From NCBI GenBank assembly GCA_903893805.1, contig CAITNM010000001.1, forward strand, positions 37,806 through 101,805: a stretch of 64,000 nt of DNA. The letters run 5' to 3'. The position numbers were made by a program, and so were the translations under genes. Shown in pieces: positions 24,743 to 32,601 of this stretch (the stretch's first letter is position 1; each line of letters starts with the position of its first letter). The stretch comes from an uncultured Alphaproteobacteria bacterium. GTDB taxonomy: Bacteria > Pseudomonadota > Alphaproteobacteria > Paracaedibacterales > CAITNM01. The notes below the pieces were generated by a model. It ran no database searches, was not told where the DNA came from, and saw nothing but the letters and a program-made list of their open reading frames with translations.

Positions 24743-26977
24743 TTAAATATCCCCCACACAAACCCAGACTTCTGGATTCTCGACAGGTAAAATTGCTCCC
24801 GTCTGGCTTTCCTTAAAGTGGGTTGGCAATAGGCTCTTCATTATCATCTTCCCAGCTTCAGGGTCTTCCCCGGCTGGGATCTCCATGTCCTCCACACACA
24901 TCACCCCATATTTGCTGTTAGCGCCTGCGGTAAGGTTTTTATCCATGTTGAATTTGATAAAACCTTTAGTCATAAGAACCTTAAGACGTCTATCAATAGT
25001 TCTCTCCGCCCCCAATCCTGCCTTACCATCAAAGGCCTCACGAAACTGAGTCGGCGTGTATAAATTGCCCTTAGCGGCCTCATCAAAGATCAACCGCAGA
25101 ATTACATCATGACAGCGCTTGCGCTCTGCATCCTGTTTCTCACCATAGTCTTTGCGGACAATCCGCTCTGAAGGCAGCTCCATCTCCTGCCAGCGGCCAT
25201 CAAGTTTATCAACTAATTTTGTCGGGATGCTTTTACCATTGCGTAACTCAAACACGAGTTGGCGCATGGCTTGCTTTTCATCAGGACGAAACAGCAACAT
25301 GCCTGTCGTATAGAAACTGCGTAGACTCGCCGCACCACTTAAAGTCTGGAAGGGGTCTTCTTCGACCATCTTCTTGGTAATTTTCTTGGTGTGATGGGTT
25401 AAAATAATTCCGGCTTGAGGATTGACCAGGTGGCGGAGTTTCTCCACCCGATCCTGCAAGAACGCTAGCATTGCGGTGTTGTCATTTTCATTGCCAGATT
25501 TGCCAGGGTCATAAACATTGCGTAAGGGGTCTATCACCAGAATATCAACCTGGTTTGGCTCAAAAAACCGTGTCACTGCCTCATAAACCTTGTCCACCCC
25601 TCCTTCATCCAACAAAAACCTTACCTGGGGAGTCATTACCAAATTCTGACGGACCAGGGGCAAAAAATTAGGATCAAAAACATCCGCATTGTTCAGAATG
25701 CTCAAGCGCTCCCGTAAATAGTCGTACATGATTTCCGTTTGCAGATAAAAAATCTTCAACGGTCTTGGGGTTGTCATGCCTAAAAATGGTAATCCTGCGG
25801 CTAAATGGGCTAGCCAACTTAACAATAGGTCAGTCTTTCCAACCTTAGGAGCCCCACCAAACACCAGTAAGCCACCCGGGGTGAGAATCCGTGGCGCTAC
25901 CCAATCTTGCGGGAAAGGGCTGGGGTCATCGAGTAATTGACCCACTTTGTAAGCGGGTAGCTCAACATTTACACAGGTGGTAGGGTTGATAACTTCAGCT
26001 GGTAACTCAATTCCTTGGGCACAGGCCCCTAGAAAAGCTTTTATATCAATGCCCTCAGCTACAGCATCAGCCGCATCCCAACCTTGGACTTTGTCTTCGG
26101 GAATATTCATGATAGCAAGAGATGCTAATCCCAATCTCTTCATTTGAGCTGTAACCCTGGCCGCATAGTCTTTACCCGGCAGATCATGGTCAGGCCAAAC
26201 CAGAACATGCTTACCGCGTAAGGGTGACCAATCGGTTTTATCGACTGGAGCATTCGCTCCGTTCATGGCTGTGGTCGCACAAATCCCCTGGTCAACTAGC
26301 GCTTTTGCACATTTTTCGCCCTCAACCAGAATGATGCTATCGGATTGGCTCATGCCCGGTTGGTTATATAAGGGGCGCGGCTCTGGCGCTTTGTGCTGTT
26401 TAGCCTTCACATCCCAGGGACGATACTGCTTACCAGATGCCGTATCATAACGATAAACACAAGCAATCAGATTACCCTTTGCATCTTGGTAATCCCATTT
26501 GCCCGTTGATACCCCTAAATCTTTTGCTTCTGCTTCTCCTCGTTTGTTGTCCCTTTGCGGTAACGGCCCTTGGGGCGTGCCTAACCATTCATGGATCGAG
26601 CTGACAATTTGGGGGAATTGGTTGTGGGCATCTAAGCCATACACAGCGCCCCACAGGGAAAGGATATCACCACCATCGCCTGTGGCAAAATCATGCCATA
26701 AGGCCGTCTTGCTCCCGGACAACTCAACCTTTAGGCTATCACCTTGTATCCCATGAACATTACCGATCACAAAGTTGTTTTGCACAATTCTGCCGGCTGG
26801 AAACAGATGGTAGAGGGCTTCTGCAAGTCTACGATTAAGACGCTGTTTTAATTCCTCTGGGTCCAGCCTTTGCTCTGGCTTGGGAGTGCATAAATATTGT
26901 GATGGTGCATCATTAAAATCAAGCCACCTATGAGAAATGGGGGCAGGATCTGGCAATGTGAGTACTGGCGCTGACAT
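24743..26977 (-). CDS. Phage primase-helicase (TOPRIM plus RecA-like ATPase)
   Basis: About 744 residues from the ATG at 26977; a TTG seven codons upstream is in frame but less likely. Domains in order: an N-terminal primase-type zinc-less domain with TALWHDFATGDGGDILSLW (near 92-110), a TOPRIM domain with SIILVEGEKCAKALVDQGI and VLVWPDHDLPGKDYA (about 215-275), then a RecA-fold ATPase with Walker A LLVFGGAPKVGKTDLLLSW near 380, Walker B VDILVIDPLRNVY and a histidine motif GIILTHHTKK. The C-terminal 150 residues look like a winged-helix region. It primes and unwinds DNA for phage replication. It overlaps no neighbour; the next gene upstream (27035-27304) ends 57 bases away. Confidence 0.85.
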   Translation of the reverse strand: MSAPVLTLPDPAPISHRWLDFNDAPSQYLCTPKPEQRLDPEELKQRLNRRLAEALYHLFPAGRIVQNNFVIGNVHGIQGDSLKVELSGSKTALWHDFATGDGGDILSLWGAVYGLDAHNQFPQIVSSIHEWLGTPQGPLPQRDNKRGEAEAKDLGVSTGKWDYQDAKGNLIACVYRYDTASGKQYRPWDVKAKQHKAPEPRPLYNQPGMSQSDSIILVEGEKCAKALVDQGICATTAMNGANAPVDKTDWSPLRGKHVLVWPDHDLPGKDYAARVTAQMKRLGLASLAIMNIPEDKVQGWDAADAVAEGIDIKAFLGACAQGIELPAEVINPTTCVNVELPAYKVGQLLDDPSPFPQDWVAPRILTPGGLLVFGGAPKVGKTDLLLSWLAHLAAGLPFLGMTTPRPLKIFYLQTEIMYDYLRERLSILNNADVFDPNFLPLVRQNLVMTPQVRFLLDEGGVDKVYEAVTRFFEPNQVDILVIDPLRNVYDPGKSGNENDNTAMLAFLQDRVEKLRHLVNPQAGIILTHHTKKITKKMVEEDPFQTLSGAASLRSFYTTGMLLFRPDEKQAMRQLVFELRNGKSIPTKLVDKLDGRWQEMELPSERIVRKDYGEKQDAERKRCHDVILRLIFDEAAKGNLYTPTQFREAFDGKAGLGAERTIDRRLKVLMTKGFIKFNMDKNLTAGANSKYGVMCVEDMEIPAGEDPEAGKMIMKSLLPTHFKESQTGAILPVENPEVWVCVGDI

Positions 26978-27034
26978 TACATATTCTCTTTCCAACAATC
27001 AGTTTGCCAATCACAATTGGGTTGATGGTTAAAA

Positions 27035-27304
27035 TCAAGCATAGCTACTGGCATTGAAGAGCACTCCGTTTGATTGAGGTTGAGCGATTGGATCTGGAAC
27101 AGGTGAATTTTCAACTTTGTATTTTTGATAAGCACTGACAGCCACTTCAATCAGGGTTAGAGCTTCTTCTCGAGTATAGTCAGATAGAGATTTGTCTAGA
27201 CCTATCTCTATGGCAATCTCTCCCAAAGGGGACAAAACAGCTGCTAAGGCCAACTCTTCTAAATGCGTCTTATCAATCACCACTACCTCCGGCCCATAAA
27301 GCAC
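27035..27304 (-). CDS. Small phage protein (DUF6511-like)
   Basis: 89 residues. The segment LSDYTREEALTLIEVAVSAYQ resembles the conserved stretch of a family of small phage proteins (DUF6511-like) that sit between helicase and primase genes. The start at 27304 overlaps the helicase gene's end by 32 bases, consistent with coupling; a shorter start at a GTG near residue 7 is possible. Function unknown. Confidence 0.55.
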   Translation of the reverse strand: MLYGPEVVVIDKTHLEELALAAVLSPLGEIAIEIGLDKSLSDYTREEALTLIEVAVSAYQKYKVENSPVPDPIAQPQSNGVLFNASSYA

Positions 27305-28937
27305 GGCTAATGCTTTTTGCGTTAAACTTGAGGTTCATCAGTGCGGAGGCTTTATAGCGGGTCAGGTCGTAATCCCCGCTGTGTTCCGCCAAATAGCCTA
27401 ACTGTTTGGAGGTGGCTGGAAGATTGAGCCAACCCTTAACCTTGTGGGCAGCATCATCACTTTCATGTAGATTCATCCAGTCATTGGCAGCTGCAAAACA
27501 TACACTTTTTTCGCCAACTGCCAGCAACTTTGCTTTTCCTTGCTTTTTGGCACCTAGCGCATACCACTGGTTGTTTTTAAAGATCACATTGCTCCAGGCC
27601 TCAAAACCCGAGGCCATGAAGGAAGTGTTGTCATCACTAACTGGCACCCACATAAAATTAGAACGATGTAGGATATCGATTTCCTTCATGACAAATTCTT
27701 CTTCACGTAAGCCAATTTCTAAATTTTCTTGGCAAACAGGAAAATCGTAACCACACAATGGACATGCCATCACGGACGCCGGAACTACCGCATCACATTC
27801 AGGGCAGGTTTTGGTTACAGCCTCACCTGCAACCCCATCCTCTAGATCAGCAGTTTGCTCAATCGCACCATGGGCAAGCGTTGCCGTGCCAAAATCTAAA
27901 ACCACACAATCATTTTTAACCAAGCCTGGGTAATCTTCTTGGTTAAGAGTCCGTAATCCTCGGCCAACCATTTGGATATAGGTTGATTGATAAGAACTTG
28001 GGCGGAGCAGTACAACACAAGAGGTCGGCGGGTGATCCCACCCTTCGGTGAGGACGGCAACATTGACAATCACTTGAGCGGCCCCTGTGGCGTAAGCAGC
28101 TAGGGCTTGTTCACGCTCAAGCTCTGACATTTCCCCATGAACCAGCACTGCCGCAATCCCACCTGCACCAAAACACTGCTGCACATCACGCGCATGTTTT
28201 ACCGTGGAGCAAAACACGACGGTTTGTCGCATAATCGCTTTTTCTTTCCACTTACTAACCACCGCTTGATTGATCGGTGTGGTATTCATGATGTGTTCAA
28301 CTTCTGCCATGTCATAGTCACCAGCAGTTTTTTTAGCGTCTTTGAGTCTCTTTTGTACACCTACATCCATTACAAAGGTACGCGGGCGAACAAGGTGGCC
28401 AGAAGTAATCAGCTCATTGACGGTGATCTGATCACAAACGTTAGAAAAGACGGGACGCAAACCTTTTTTATCACCTCGATTAGGGGTTGCCGTCATCCCT
28501 AAAAGCTTGATTTGGGGATTAATCATTTGGGCATGGCTGATGATCCGCAGATAACTTTCGGCCCGGGCATGGTGCGCTTCATCAATCACCAGTAAATCAA
28601 GACGTGGCATGCTTAAGAGATTACTTTCTCGCGATAGGGTCTGCACCATGGCAAAGGTCGTACTTCCTTGCCATGATTTGACGCCTGCATCAAAGATGCT
28701 AGTCGATAGATGGGGATTGACCAGGCGAAACTTGGCCTCATTTTGTGCAGTTAACTCATCACGATGGGCCACTACGCAGGTTTTGGTCGTTGAAGACTTG
28801 CATAGCTCGCCAATCACGGCGGCCAGCATAATCGTTTTGCCAGCCCCAGTTGGCGCAACCGCCAGAGTGTTACCGTGCGCCTGTAAAGATTCAACCGCTC
28901 GATTAACTAATGCTTTTTGCCGAGGCCTAAGTAACAT
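27273..28937 (-). CDS. Phage DEAH-box superfamily 2 helicase
   Basis: About 554 residues from the ATG at 28937, chosen because GGGAG lies 6 bases upstream and it clears the stop of the preceding gene; an upstream in-frame ATG (28961) has no SD. Motif I VAPTGAGKTIMLAA, motif II LLVIDEAHHARAES (DEAH), motif III LLGMTATPNRGDKKG, motif V ILVNVAVLTEGWDHP-like (VIVNVAVLTEGWDHPPT) and motif VI YIQMVGRGLRT are all present. After the core a treble-clef-like zinc site CPECDAVVPASVMACPLCGY follows. It resembles SSL2/Rad25-type phage helicases that act in replication and recombination. It sits between a ssDNA-binding-like gene and the small gene at 27035. Confidence 0.9.
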   Translation of the reverse strand: MLLRPRQKALVNRAVESLQAHGNTLAVAPTGAGKTIMLAAVIGELCKSSTTKTCVVAHRDELTAQNEAKFRLVNPHLSTSIFDAGVKSWQGSTTFAMVQTLSRESNLLSMPRLDLLVIDEAHHARAESYLRIISHAQMINPQIKLLGMTATPNRGDKKGLRPVFSNVCDQITVNELITSGHLVRPRTFVMDVGVQKRLKDAKKTAGDYDMAEVEHIMNTTPINQAVVSKWKEKAIMRQTVVFCSTVKHARDVQQCFGAGGIAAVLVHGEMSELEREQALAAYATGAAQVIVNVAVLTEGWDHPPTSCVVLLRPSSYQSTYIQMVGRGLRTLNQEDYPGLVKNDCVVLDFGTATLAHGAIEQTADLEDGVAGEAVTKTCPECDAVVPASVMACPLCGYDFPVCQENLEIGLREEEFVMKEIDILHRSNFMWVPVSDDNTSFMASGFEAWSNVIFKNNQWYALGAKKQGKAKLLAVGEKSVCFAAANDWMNLHESDDAAHKVKGWLNLPATSKQLGYLAEHSGDYDLTRYKASALMNLKFNAKSISRALWAGGSGD

Positions 28938-28948
28938 GGGGGTCTCCC

Positions 28949-29545
28949 TTATCGTGCCCAAGCTGGGGCAGTTGAAGCTTTAGTAGAGTCAGAAGCAGAA
29001 GAAGCAGTTGGCACTGAAACCGGCTGTCCAATTTTGTGGTAATCCTTATGGTCTTTGGTCAGGGCAATTTTGATGAGGTTGCGTTCTTCCCCGTCTTGGT
29101 TTTTCTCCACAGCAATTTTGGCGATAAACTCGATGCCGTTAAGATCCTCAATGCCTTTGATCTGCCTAGCGGCGATTGCTTGAGGGGAGTTATCTTTTTC
29201 TGCAAAACCTCGAGCTGAGTTTAAGATTGCTCGAATAAAGCTGCGACCACTATTGCCCCAAGTTGGACCTTTAGGACTATATAAGCCGATAAGACTCCAG
29301 ACCTTGCGTTTGGCAAAGGGGCCTTCGAGAACAACAAACTCACAATTAAGATAAACTGAGTCAGTAGTTGAGCTAGCGGTCGCGTAGCCACCAGTCCAGC
29401 CTCTCTCGGGGTCATTATAGCCACCTGGTTTAATCATCATATTAACCTTAGCAACCGTACCCTTTGGAATCAGGTCAAATTCCTGTTGTGGATCTACACC
29501 TTGAAAATCTAAAAAATTTAGCTCTTCTTTTAATTTGAAACTCAT
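28949..29545 (-). CDS. Phage DNA-metabolism protein, possible ssDNA-binding protein
   Basis: 198 residues beginning MSFKLKEELNFLDFQGVDPQ. The central part (TDSVYLNCEFVVLEGPFAKR then KVWSLIGLYSPKGPTWGNSG) looks beta-rich, like an OB fold, and the C-terminus is Ser/Ala/Thr-rich (ASSASDSTKASTAPAWAR), a layout common in phage ssDNA-binding or annealing-associated proteins of the DUF669 type. It is encoded between a RecA-like ATPase and a helicase, where such genes are usually found. AGGAGAA 6 bases before the ATG is a strong SD. The assignment is by context and general character; catalytic residues are not expected. Confidence 0.55.
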   Translation of the reverse strand: MSFKLKEELNFLDFQGVDPQQEFDLIPKGTVAKVNMMIKPGGYNDPERGWTGGYATASSTTDSVYLNCEFVVLEGPFAKRKVWSLIGLYSPKGPTWGNSGRSFIRAILNSARGFAEKDNSPQAIAARQIKGIEDLNGIEFIAKIAVEKNQDGEERNLIKIALTKDHKDYHKIGQPVSVPTASSASDSTKASTAPAWAR

Positions 29546-29605
29546 TGTTTATTCTCCTGTAGTTTTGGTTGCAATTTGGGTTGCAATTTGAATTGCAGTT
29601 TGGGT

Positions 29606-30487
29606 TTATTGATTAGTCAGTTCACTTGGCATGGTGTAATAAAGACGCTCGGCTATGGGTTTGCCCTTACTCTTAATCTTGGCCATCAGTTGACCTAGAT
29701 CGGGTTTTTCAAGGCAATCGAGTCGTCCAGAACGATCCTTAGCGGGATAGCCATAAGAATTGATGGTGTGACAAACAAAAGCGCGATACTTAGTAGGTTG
29801 AGTTTTTTCTGATGCATCTTTGCTCTCACCGTCAATGTCAGCCATGGTGATCACTTGATCGACGATCCCAGGCAATTCCAGTCCGGTTTTAGTGCCTTCA
29901 ATCTGGGGTTCAAAATACCGGCAATTAAAGTCATCGGTTTTTTCATCCAAAATACCTAGAAACCAGATGTTTTTGTCTCGGGTGTGCTGCAACTGGATAA
30001 TCCAGGCGAGCATCTCTTGAGCAAGCAGCCCATAAGCACCTCGCATATCAAGTTTCTTTGTTCTTTCGTTAAAAACTTCGGACTGACCTTTGCACCACTG
30101 AAAACACAAACGTGCTGCTACCGTGAGGGAGTCGATAAACATCGTATTAAAGGCATTTAACTCATCTGAAGATAAATCACCAAAGTGTTTACAGGCGAAA
30201 TCAAAATGTTGCTGGCTATAGTTTTGGGTATCTCGCATTGCTGGATTCGCACCACCAATCAAGACCGCAAGATCACGGCAGTCTTCCCAAGAGCGAGGTC
30301 GTATCGTGCTGCCTTGCCATCCTTCAATTGCCAAATCACCGGCCTCAAGATCAATGAACAGGGTGGTCGCTTCAGGCAGTGTCCACAACAGCGAGGTCTT
30401 ACCAATACCTGATTTGCCGAAGATGCAGCCTTTGATGCCGCGCTGTTCGTTTAAACGTTGCTCTGCTGAAATAATCGGTAAGGCCAT
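29606..30487 (-). CDS. Phage RecA-like ATPase (AAA_24 / Sak4-like)
   Basis: 293 residues. Walker A is CIFGKSGIGKTSLLWTLPEA (residues 21-40), followed by TLFIDLEAGDLAIEGW, the typical second motif of AAA_24/Sak4-type phage ATPases, and Walker B FNTMFIDSLTVAARLCF near 115. The domain ends at NIWFLGILDEKTDDFN. Sak4-like proteins promote single-strand annealing together with a phage SSB, and the ssDNA-binding-like gene follows immediately downstream. A UvsX/RecA-like strand-exchange role is the alternative. The ATG at 30487 overlaps nothing and lies 2 bases past the end of the small gene at 30490. Confidence 0.8.
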   Translation of the reverse strand: MALPIISAEQRLNEQRGIKGCIFGKSGIGKTSLLWTLPEATTLFIDLEAGDLAIEGWQGSTIRPRSWEDCRDLAVLIGGANPAMRDTQNYSQQHFDFACKHFGDLSSDELNAFNTMFIDSLTVAARLCFQWCKGQSEVFNERTKKLDMRGAYGLLAQEMLAWIIQLQHTRDKNIWFLGILDEKTDDFNCRYFEPQIEGTKTGLELPGIVDQVITMADIDGESKDASEKTQPTKYRAFVCHTINSYGYPAKDRSGRLDCLEKPDLGQLMAKIKSKGKPIAERLYYTMPSELTNQ

Positions 30488-30489
30488 AA

Positions 30490-30693
30490 TTATCTGCCTT
30501 TCTTTTCTAGGGCAATGCTGAGCCTTTGAATTCCCTCTAACCAGTTACAGACCAACTCAGTTTTGCTAATGAAGTTGCGCAGACGCGCATTGTCCATTTC
30601 CAGCAAGTCCTTAATTGAGGTGTAATAAAGGGTTCGTATAAACGTAAGGTCATCATGGGCAATAGAGAGTTTATGGGGCTCAACAGTGGTCAT
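30490..30693 (-). CDS. Small phage protein of unknown function
   Basis: 67 residues from the ATG at 30693 (MTTVEPHKLSIAHDDLTF...). This start is preferred over a longer frame reaching back to 30834 because AAGGAT lies 9 bases upstream and because the longer version would run through the HTH gene in another frame. The C-terminus is helical (FISKTELVCNWLEGIQRLSI). It lies between the HTH gene (19-base gap) and the RecA-like ATPase (2-base gap), so it is part of the early operon. Confidence 0.6.
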   Translation of the reverse strand: MTTVEPHKLSIAHDDLTFIRTLYYTSIKDLLEMDNARLRNFISKTELVCNWLEGIQRLSIALEKKGR

Positions 30694-30712
30694 AGGTAGT
30701 ATCCTTTTCTGG

Positions 30713-30976
30713 TTATAGGGCATCGTTTTTGGTGGCTGAGGTCGAAGCACGGGTTCTTTCTTCGATATATTTGAGAACCTCTGTCTTGGCATAACGGCAG
30801 CTGCGATAGCCCACCGAGATGTATTGCGGACCAATTCCCTTACGGCGATAGTCAGCCAAAGTGCTCATAGAAATATTGAGAAGGCCAGAGAGCTCTCTGG
30901 TGCTGTAATAGCAATCTTCAAGATTAAAAGCAGGTGTGGGCGAAGGTAATTTTTGTTTTGCTTTTGCGCGGGGCAT
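30713..30976 (-). CDS. HTH protein, AlpA/excisionase-like
   Basis: 87 residues. Residues 22-67 form a MerR/HTH_17-type winged helix: YYSTRELSGLLNISMSTLAD, YRRKGIGPQYISVGYRSCRY, then AKTEVLKYIEERTR. Proteins of this kind act as phage excisionases or as AlpA-type activators. The flanks are basic and Ser/Thr-rich. It is the first gene of the early operon, and two identical palindromic operators lie 80-130 bases upstream of its start, so it may be controlled by, or itself bind, those sites. SD AGGAGATAAAA precedes the ATG. Confidence 0.85.
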   Translation of the reverse strand: MPRAKAKQKLPSPTPAFNLEDCYYSTRELSGLLNISMSTLADYRRKGIGPQYISVGYRSCRYAKTEVLKYIEERTRASTSATKNDAL

Positions 30977-31056
30977 TTTTATCTCCTATGCGTTTTAGTG
31001 GTTGATGTGCCAATCGCTAGGAAAAGAAAAACATAAAAGATTGCCCAAAAGTGAAG

Positions 31057-31104
31057 ATTGTCATGACAATGCTGTTTTGGTCATTTTAGCATTGTCATGA
31101 CAAT
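31057..31104. promoter_or_regulatory. Two identical 14-bp palindromic operators
   Basis: ATTGTCATGACAAT is a perfect palindrome and occurs at 31057-31070 and again at 31091-31104; the second copy extends to 16 bp (CATTGTCATGACAATG). The centres are 34 bases apart, a little over three DNA turns, so two dimers would sit on nearly the same face. The sites lie between the first early gene (HTH, 30976) and the gene at 31244-31864. This is the pattern of a repressor-operator region for the lytic/lysogenic switch; which protein binds is not known. Confidence 0.75.
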
Positions 31105-31140
31105 GTTGGGTTTTGGGGTTGTCTCAAATACAAAATGATG

Positions 31141-31167
31141 ATAGCTCCATATTCTTGATGGAGCTAT
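31141..31167. terminator. Perfect 10-bp hairpin downstream of 31244-31864
   Basis: ATAGCTCCAT and ATGGAGCTAT (31141-31150 and 31158-31167) form a perfect 10-bp stem with a 7-base loop. It lies 77 bases past the stop of the minus-strand gene at 31244-31864 and before the operators. There is no strong U-tract (CATCATTTTG follows), so it may be a weak terminator separating the two transcription units or an RNA-end stabiliser. Confidence 0.45.
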
Positions 31168-31243
31168 TGAACAAGATTAATAGTGCAAAGATTTTGCGTG
31201 GATTGATTGTTAGATCAGGAGGGAGATGGCTAAAACTGGGAAA

Positions 31244-31864
31244 CTAATCATTTCTCAGCGCATACCACAAATGATCGACTATATGCTGGCTATCCTTTTG
31301 CTTAAGGACTCTTTCGATATACTCTCTAAATTCTTCTTTAGTAAGGTCTCTAAAGGATTTGCCGTGCGTTTTTAAAATATTTTCCCCATCATTCTTGACC
31401 AAAGCATATAATTCATCCTGTCTTTGGTTATGATTGTTGCCCCAAAAACGAGGACTACCTGAATCAGACGGCTTATTTTTTTCAAATAACACACGCAAAA
31501 TACGACTATCGAATTCTAATCTTACTGACTCCAATTCATTGCGGCAAAGGTGACCTTTGTTCGCATATAATTTATGACTATCTTTTAAAAAATCCATAAA
31601 GCTGACACTGTGAACATTTTTACCATATGGGCATTCTACAAAATAAATAGGAATATCGTTTTTAAAAATATCTATTTCCATTTCCTGCAGCACACACCTA
31701 GACTCCATAAAATACCCCTCACCTAAGGTTTCGTTACATTGCATGGTAGCGGCAATAAACTCAGATTTTTTAAGATAATAGCCGTAGATTTTTGCGGACT
31801 TTTCTTTTTCAGGAAAAGCTTCGCAATATTTCATAAACAAATCTAAAAATTGGATTCTTGACAT
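31244..31864 (-). CDS. Hypothetical protein beside the phage operators
   Basis: 206 residues, no signal peptide, no recognised domain. The sequence mixes a Cys/aromatic N-terminal half (AATMQCNETLGEGYFMESRC, YFVECPYGKNVHSV) with a helical, Lys/Glu-rich C-terminal half (SFRDLTKEEFREYIERVLKQ). It lies at the right edge of the prophage, 162 bases from tRNA-Lys. It could be a phage repressor or superinfection gene of unknown family, or a chromosomal gene; the position between operators and tRNA favours the former, but no HTH motif is obvious. Confidence 0.45.
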   Translation of the reverse strand: MSRIQFLDLFMKYCEAFPEKEKSAKIYGYYLKKSEFIAATMQCNETLGEGYFMESRCVLQEMEIDIFKNDIPIYFVECPYGKNVHSVSFMDFLKDSHKLYANKGHLCRNELESVRLEFDSRILRVLFEKNKPSDSGSPRFWGNNHNQRQDELYALVKNDGENILKTHGKSFRDLTKEEFREYIERVLKQKDSQHIVDHLWYALRND

Positions 31865-32025
31865 TTAACAGACCCCACAACAGTGCCATTAACTGGTTTA
31901 AGTTTTTAACTTATTGCTTATTCTGTCAATAGGATATTTTTTGTATCAAAAGCGAGGAATGGTAGAAATACGGTAGAATAAAATTTTAGGGTGTTGCGGG
32001 TAATCTTTGAAACCGTTGCAGGACC

Positions 32026-32101
<76 letters not shown>

Positions 32102-32162
32102 GCTTGGCTATACTTTTAGCCTAAAATAGATTGCGTGTCGACCCTAAAATACAAGACATTGG

Positions 32163-32205
32163 GGCTCATGTGAGGTGCCGGACTCAGTATTACATGAGCC
32201 GGCAC
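32163..32205. other. Two overlapping inverted repeats at the end of the FKBP gene
   Basis: GGCTCATGT (32163-32171) pairs with ACATGAGCC (32192-32200), and GTGCCGG (32175-32181) pairs with CCGGCAC (32199-32205). The right arms share two bases, so the two stems compete. They lie just past the stop of the FKBP gene. Without a U-tract a classical terminator is doubtful; a 3'-end structure or termination site in either direction is possible. Confidence 0.5.
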
Positions 32206-32215
32206 TAAGTTATTT

Positions 32216-32563
32216 CTACTCTGCGTCAATGACTTCAAGTAATTCCACATCAAAAATTAAATTTGCATTTGCAGGAATAAGTCTGCCTGCACCACGATCT
32301 CCATATCCTAATTCTGATGGAATATGCAAACGACGTTTGCCTCCTGGCTTCATGGTAGCTAAGCCTTCTTCCCATCCCTGAATAACCATGCCAACACCGT
32401 GAGTATATTGTAGTGGCTCACCGCGATCAACGGAGCTGTCAAATTTTTGACCATCTTCAAGAGTACCTGTGTAATGCACAAATATAATTTGTCCGGCCTT
32501 TGGTGAGTTACCAGTGCCTTCTGTTACATCTTCGTATTTAAGTCCAGAAGCTGTTGTGATCAT
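32216..32563 (-). CDS. FKBP-type peptidyl-prolyl cis-trans isomerase
   Basis: 115 residues, a single cytosolic FKBP domain of standard length. Typical motifs: ITTASGLKYEDVTEGTG, VHYTGTLEDGQKFDSSVDRG, the substrate-pocket stretch VIQGWEEGLATMKPGGKRRL, IPSELGYGDRGAGRLIPANA, and LIFDVELLEV at the end. It speeds proline isomerisation during protein folding. No signal peptide. The start at 32563 follows AAAAGGATAAATC. It is the first gene left of the Lon-like protease, separated by only 38 bases on the same strand. Confidence 0.95.
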   Translation of the reverse strand: MITTASGLKYEDVTEGTGNSPKAGQIIFVHYTGTLEDGQKFDSSVDRGEPLQYTHGVGMVIQGWEEGLATMKPGGKRRLHIPSELGYGDRGAGRLIPANANLIFDVELLEVIDAE

Positions 32564-32601
32564 GATTTATCCTTTTAAAAGTAAAAGGAAATATTAGCTT
32601 G

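Larger units (their letters stand above)
1..31900 (-). mobile_element. Prophage (left end outside window) carrying an R-body/toxin cargo block
   Basis: Head and packaging genes (capsid, scaffold-like, portal, large and putative small terminase) occupy 1-6.5 kb. A phage replication/recombination set occupies about 24.3-31 kb. Both read on the minus strand, as expected for one phage genome. Between them sits about 16 kb of non-phage cargo. The right boundary is set only approximately, because ordinary chromosomal genes begin with tRNA-Lys at 32101 and the FKBP gene. No integrase, repressor of known type, tail, holin or lysin gene is visible, so either these lie to the left or the element is incomplete. 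By eye the phage modules are richer in G+C than the flanking chromosome, and parts of the cargo (10.7-13.7 kb and 21.8-24.2 kb) are distinctly more A/T-rich, which suggests mosaic assembly. Confidence 0.85.

Noticed and set aside
1..31900. Phage integrase, repressor of CI type, holin, lysin and tail genes
   Set aside because: Searched for by motif in every long frame and not found; the element may extend left of the window or be defective.
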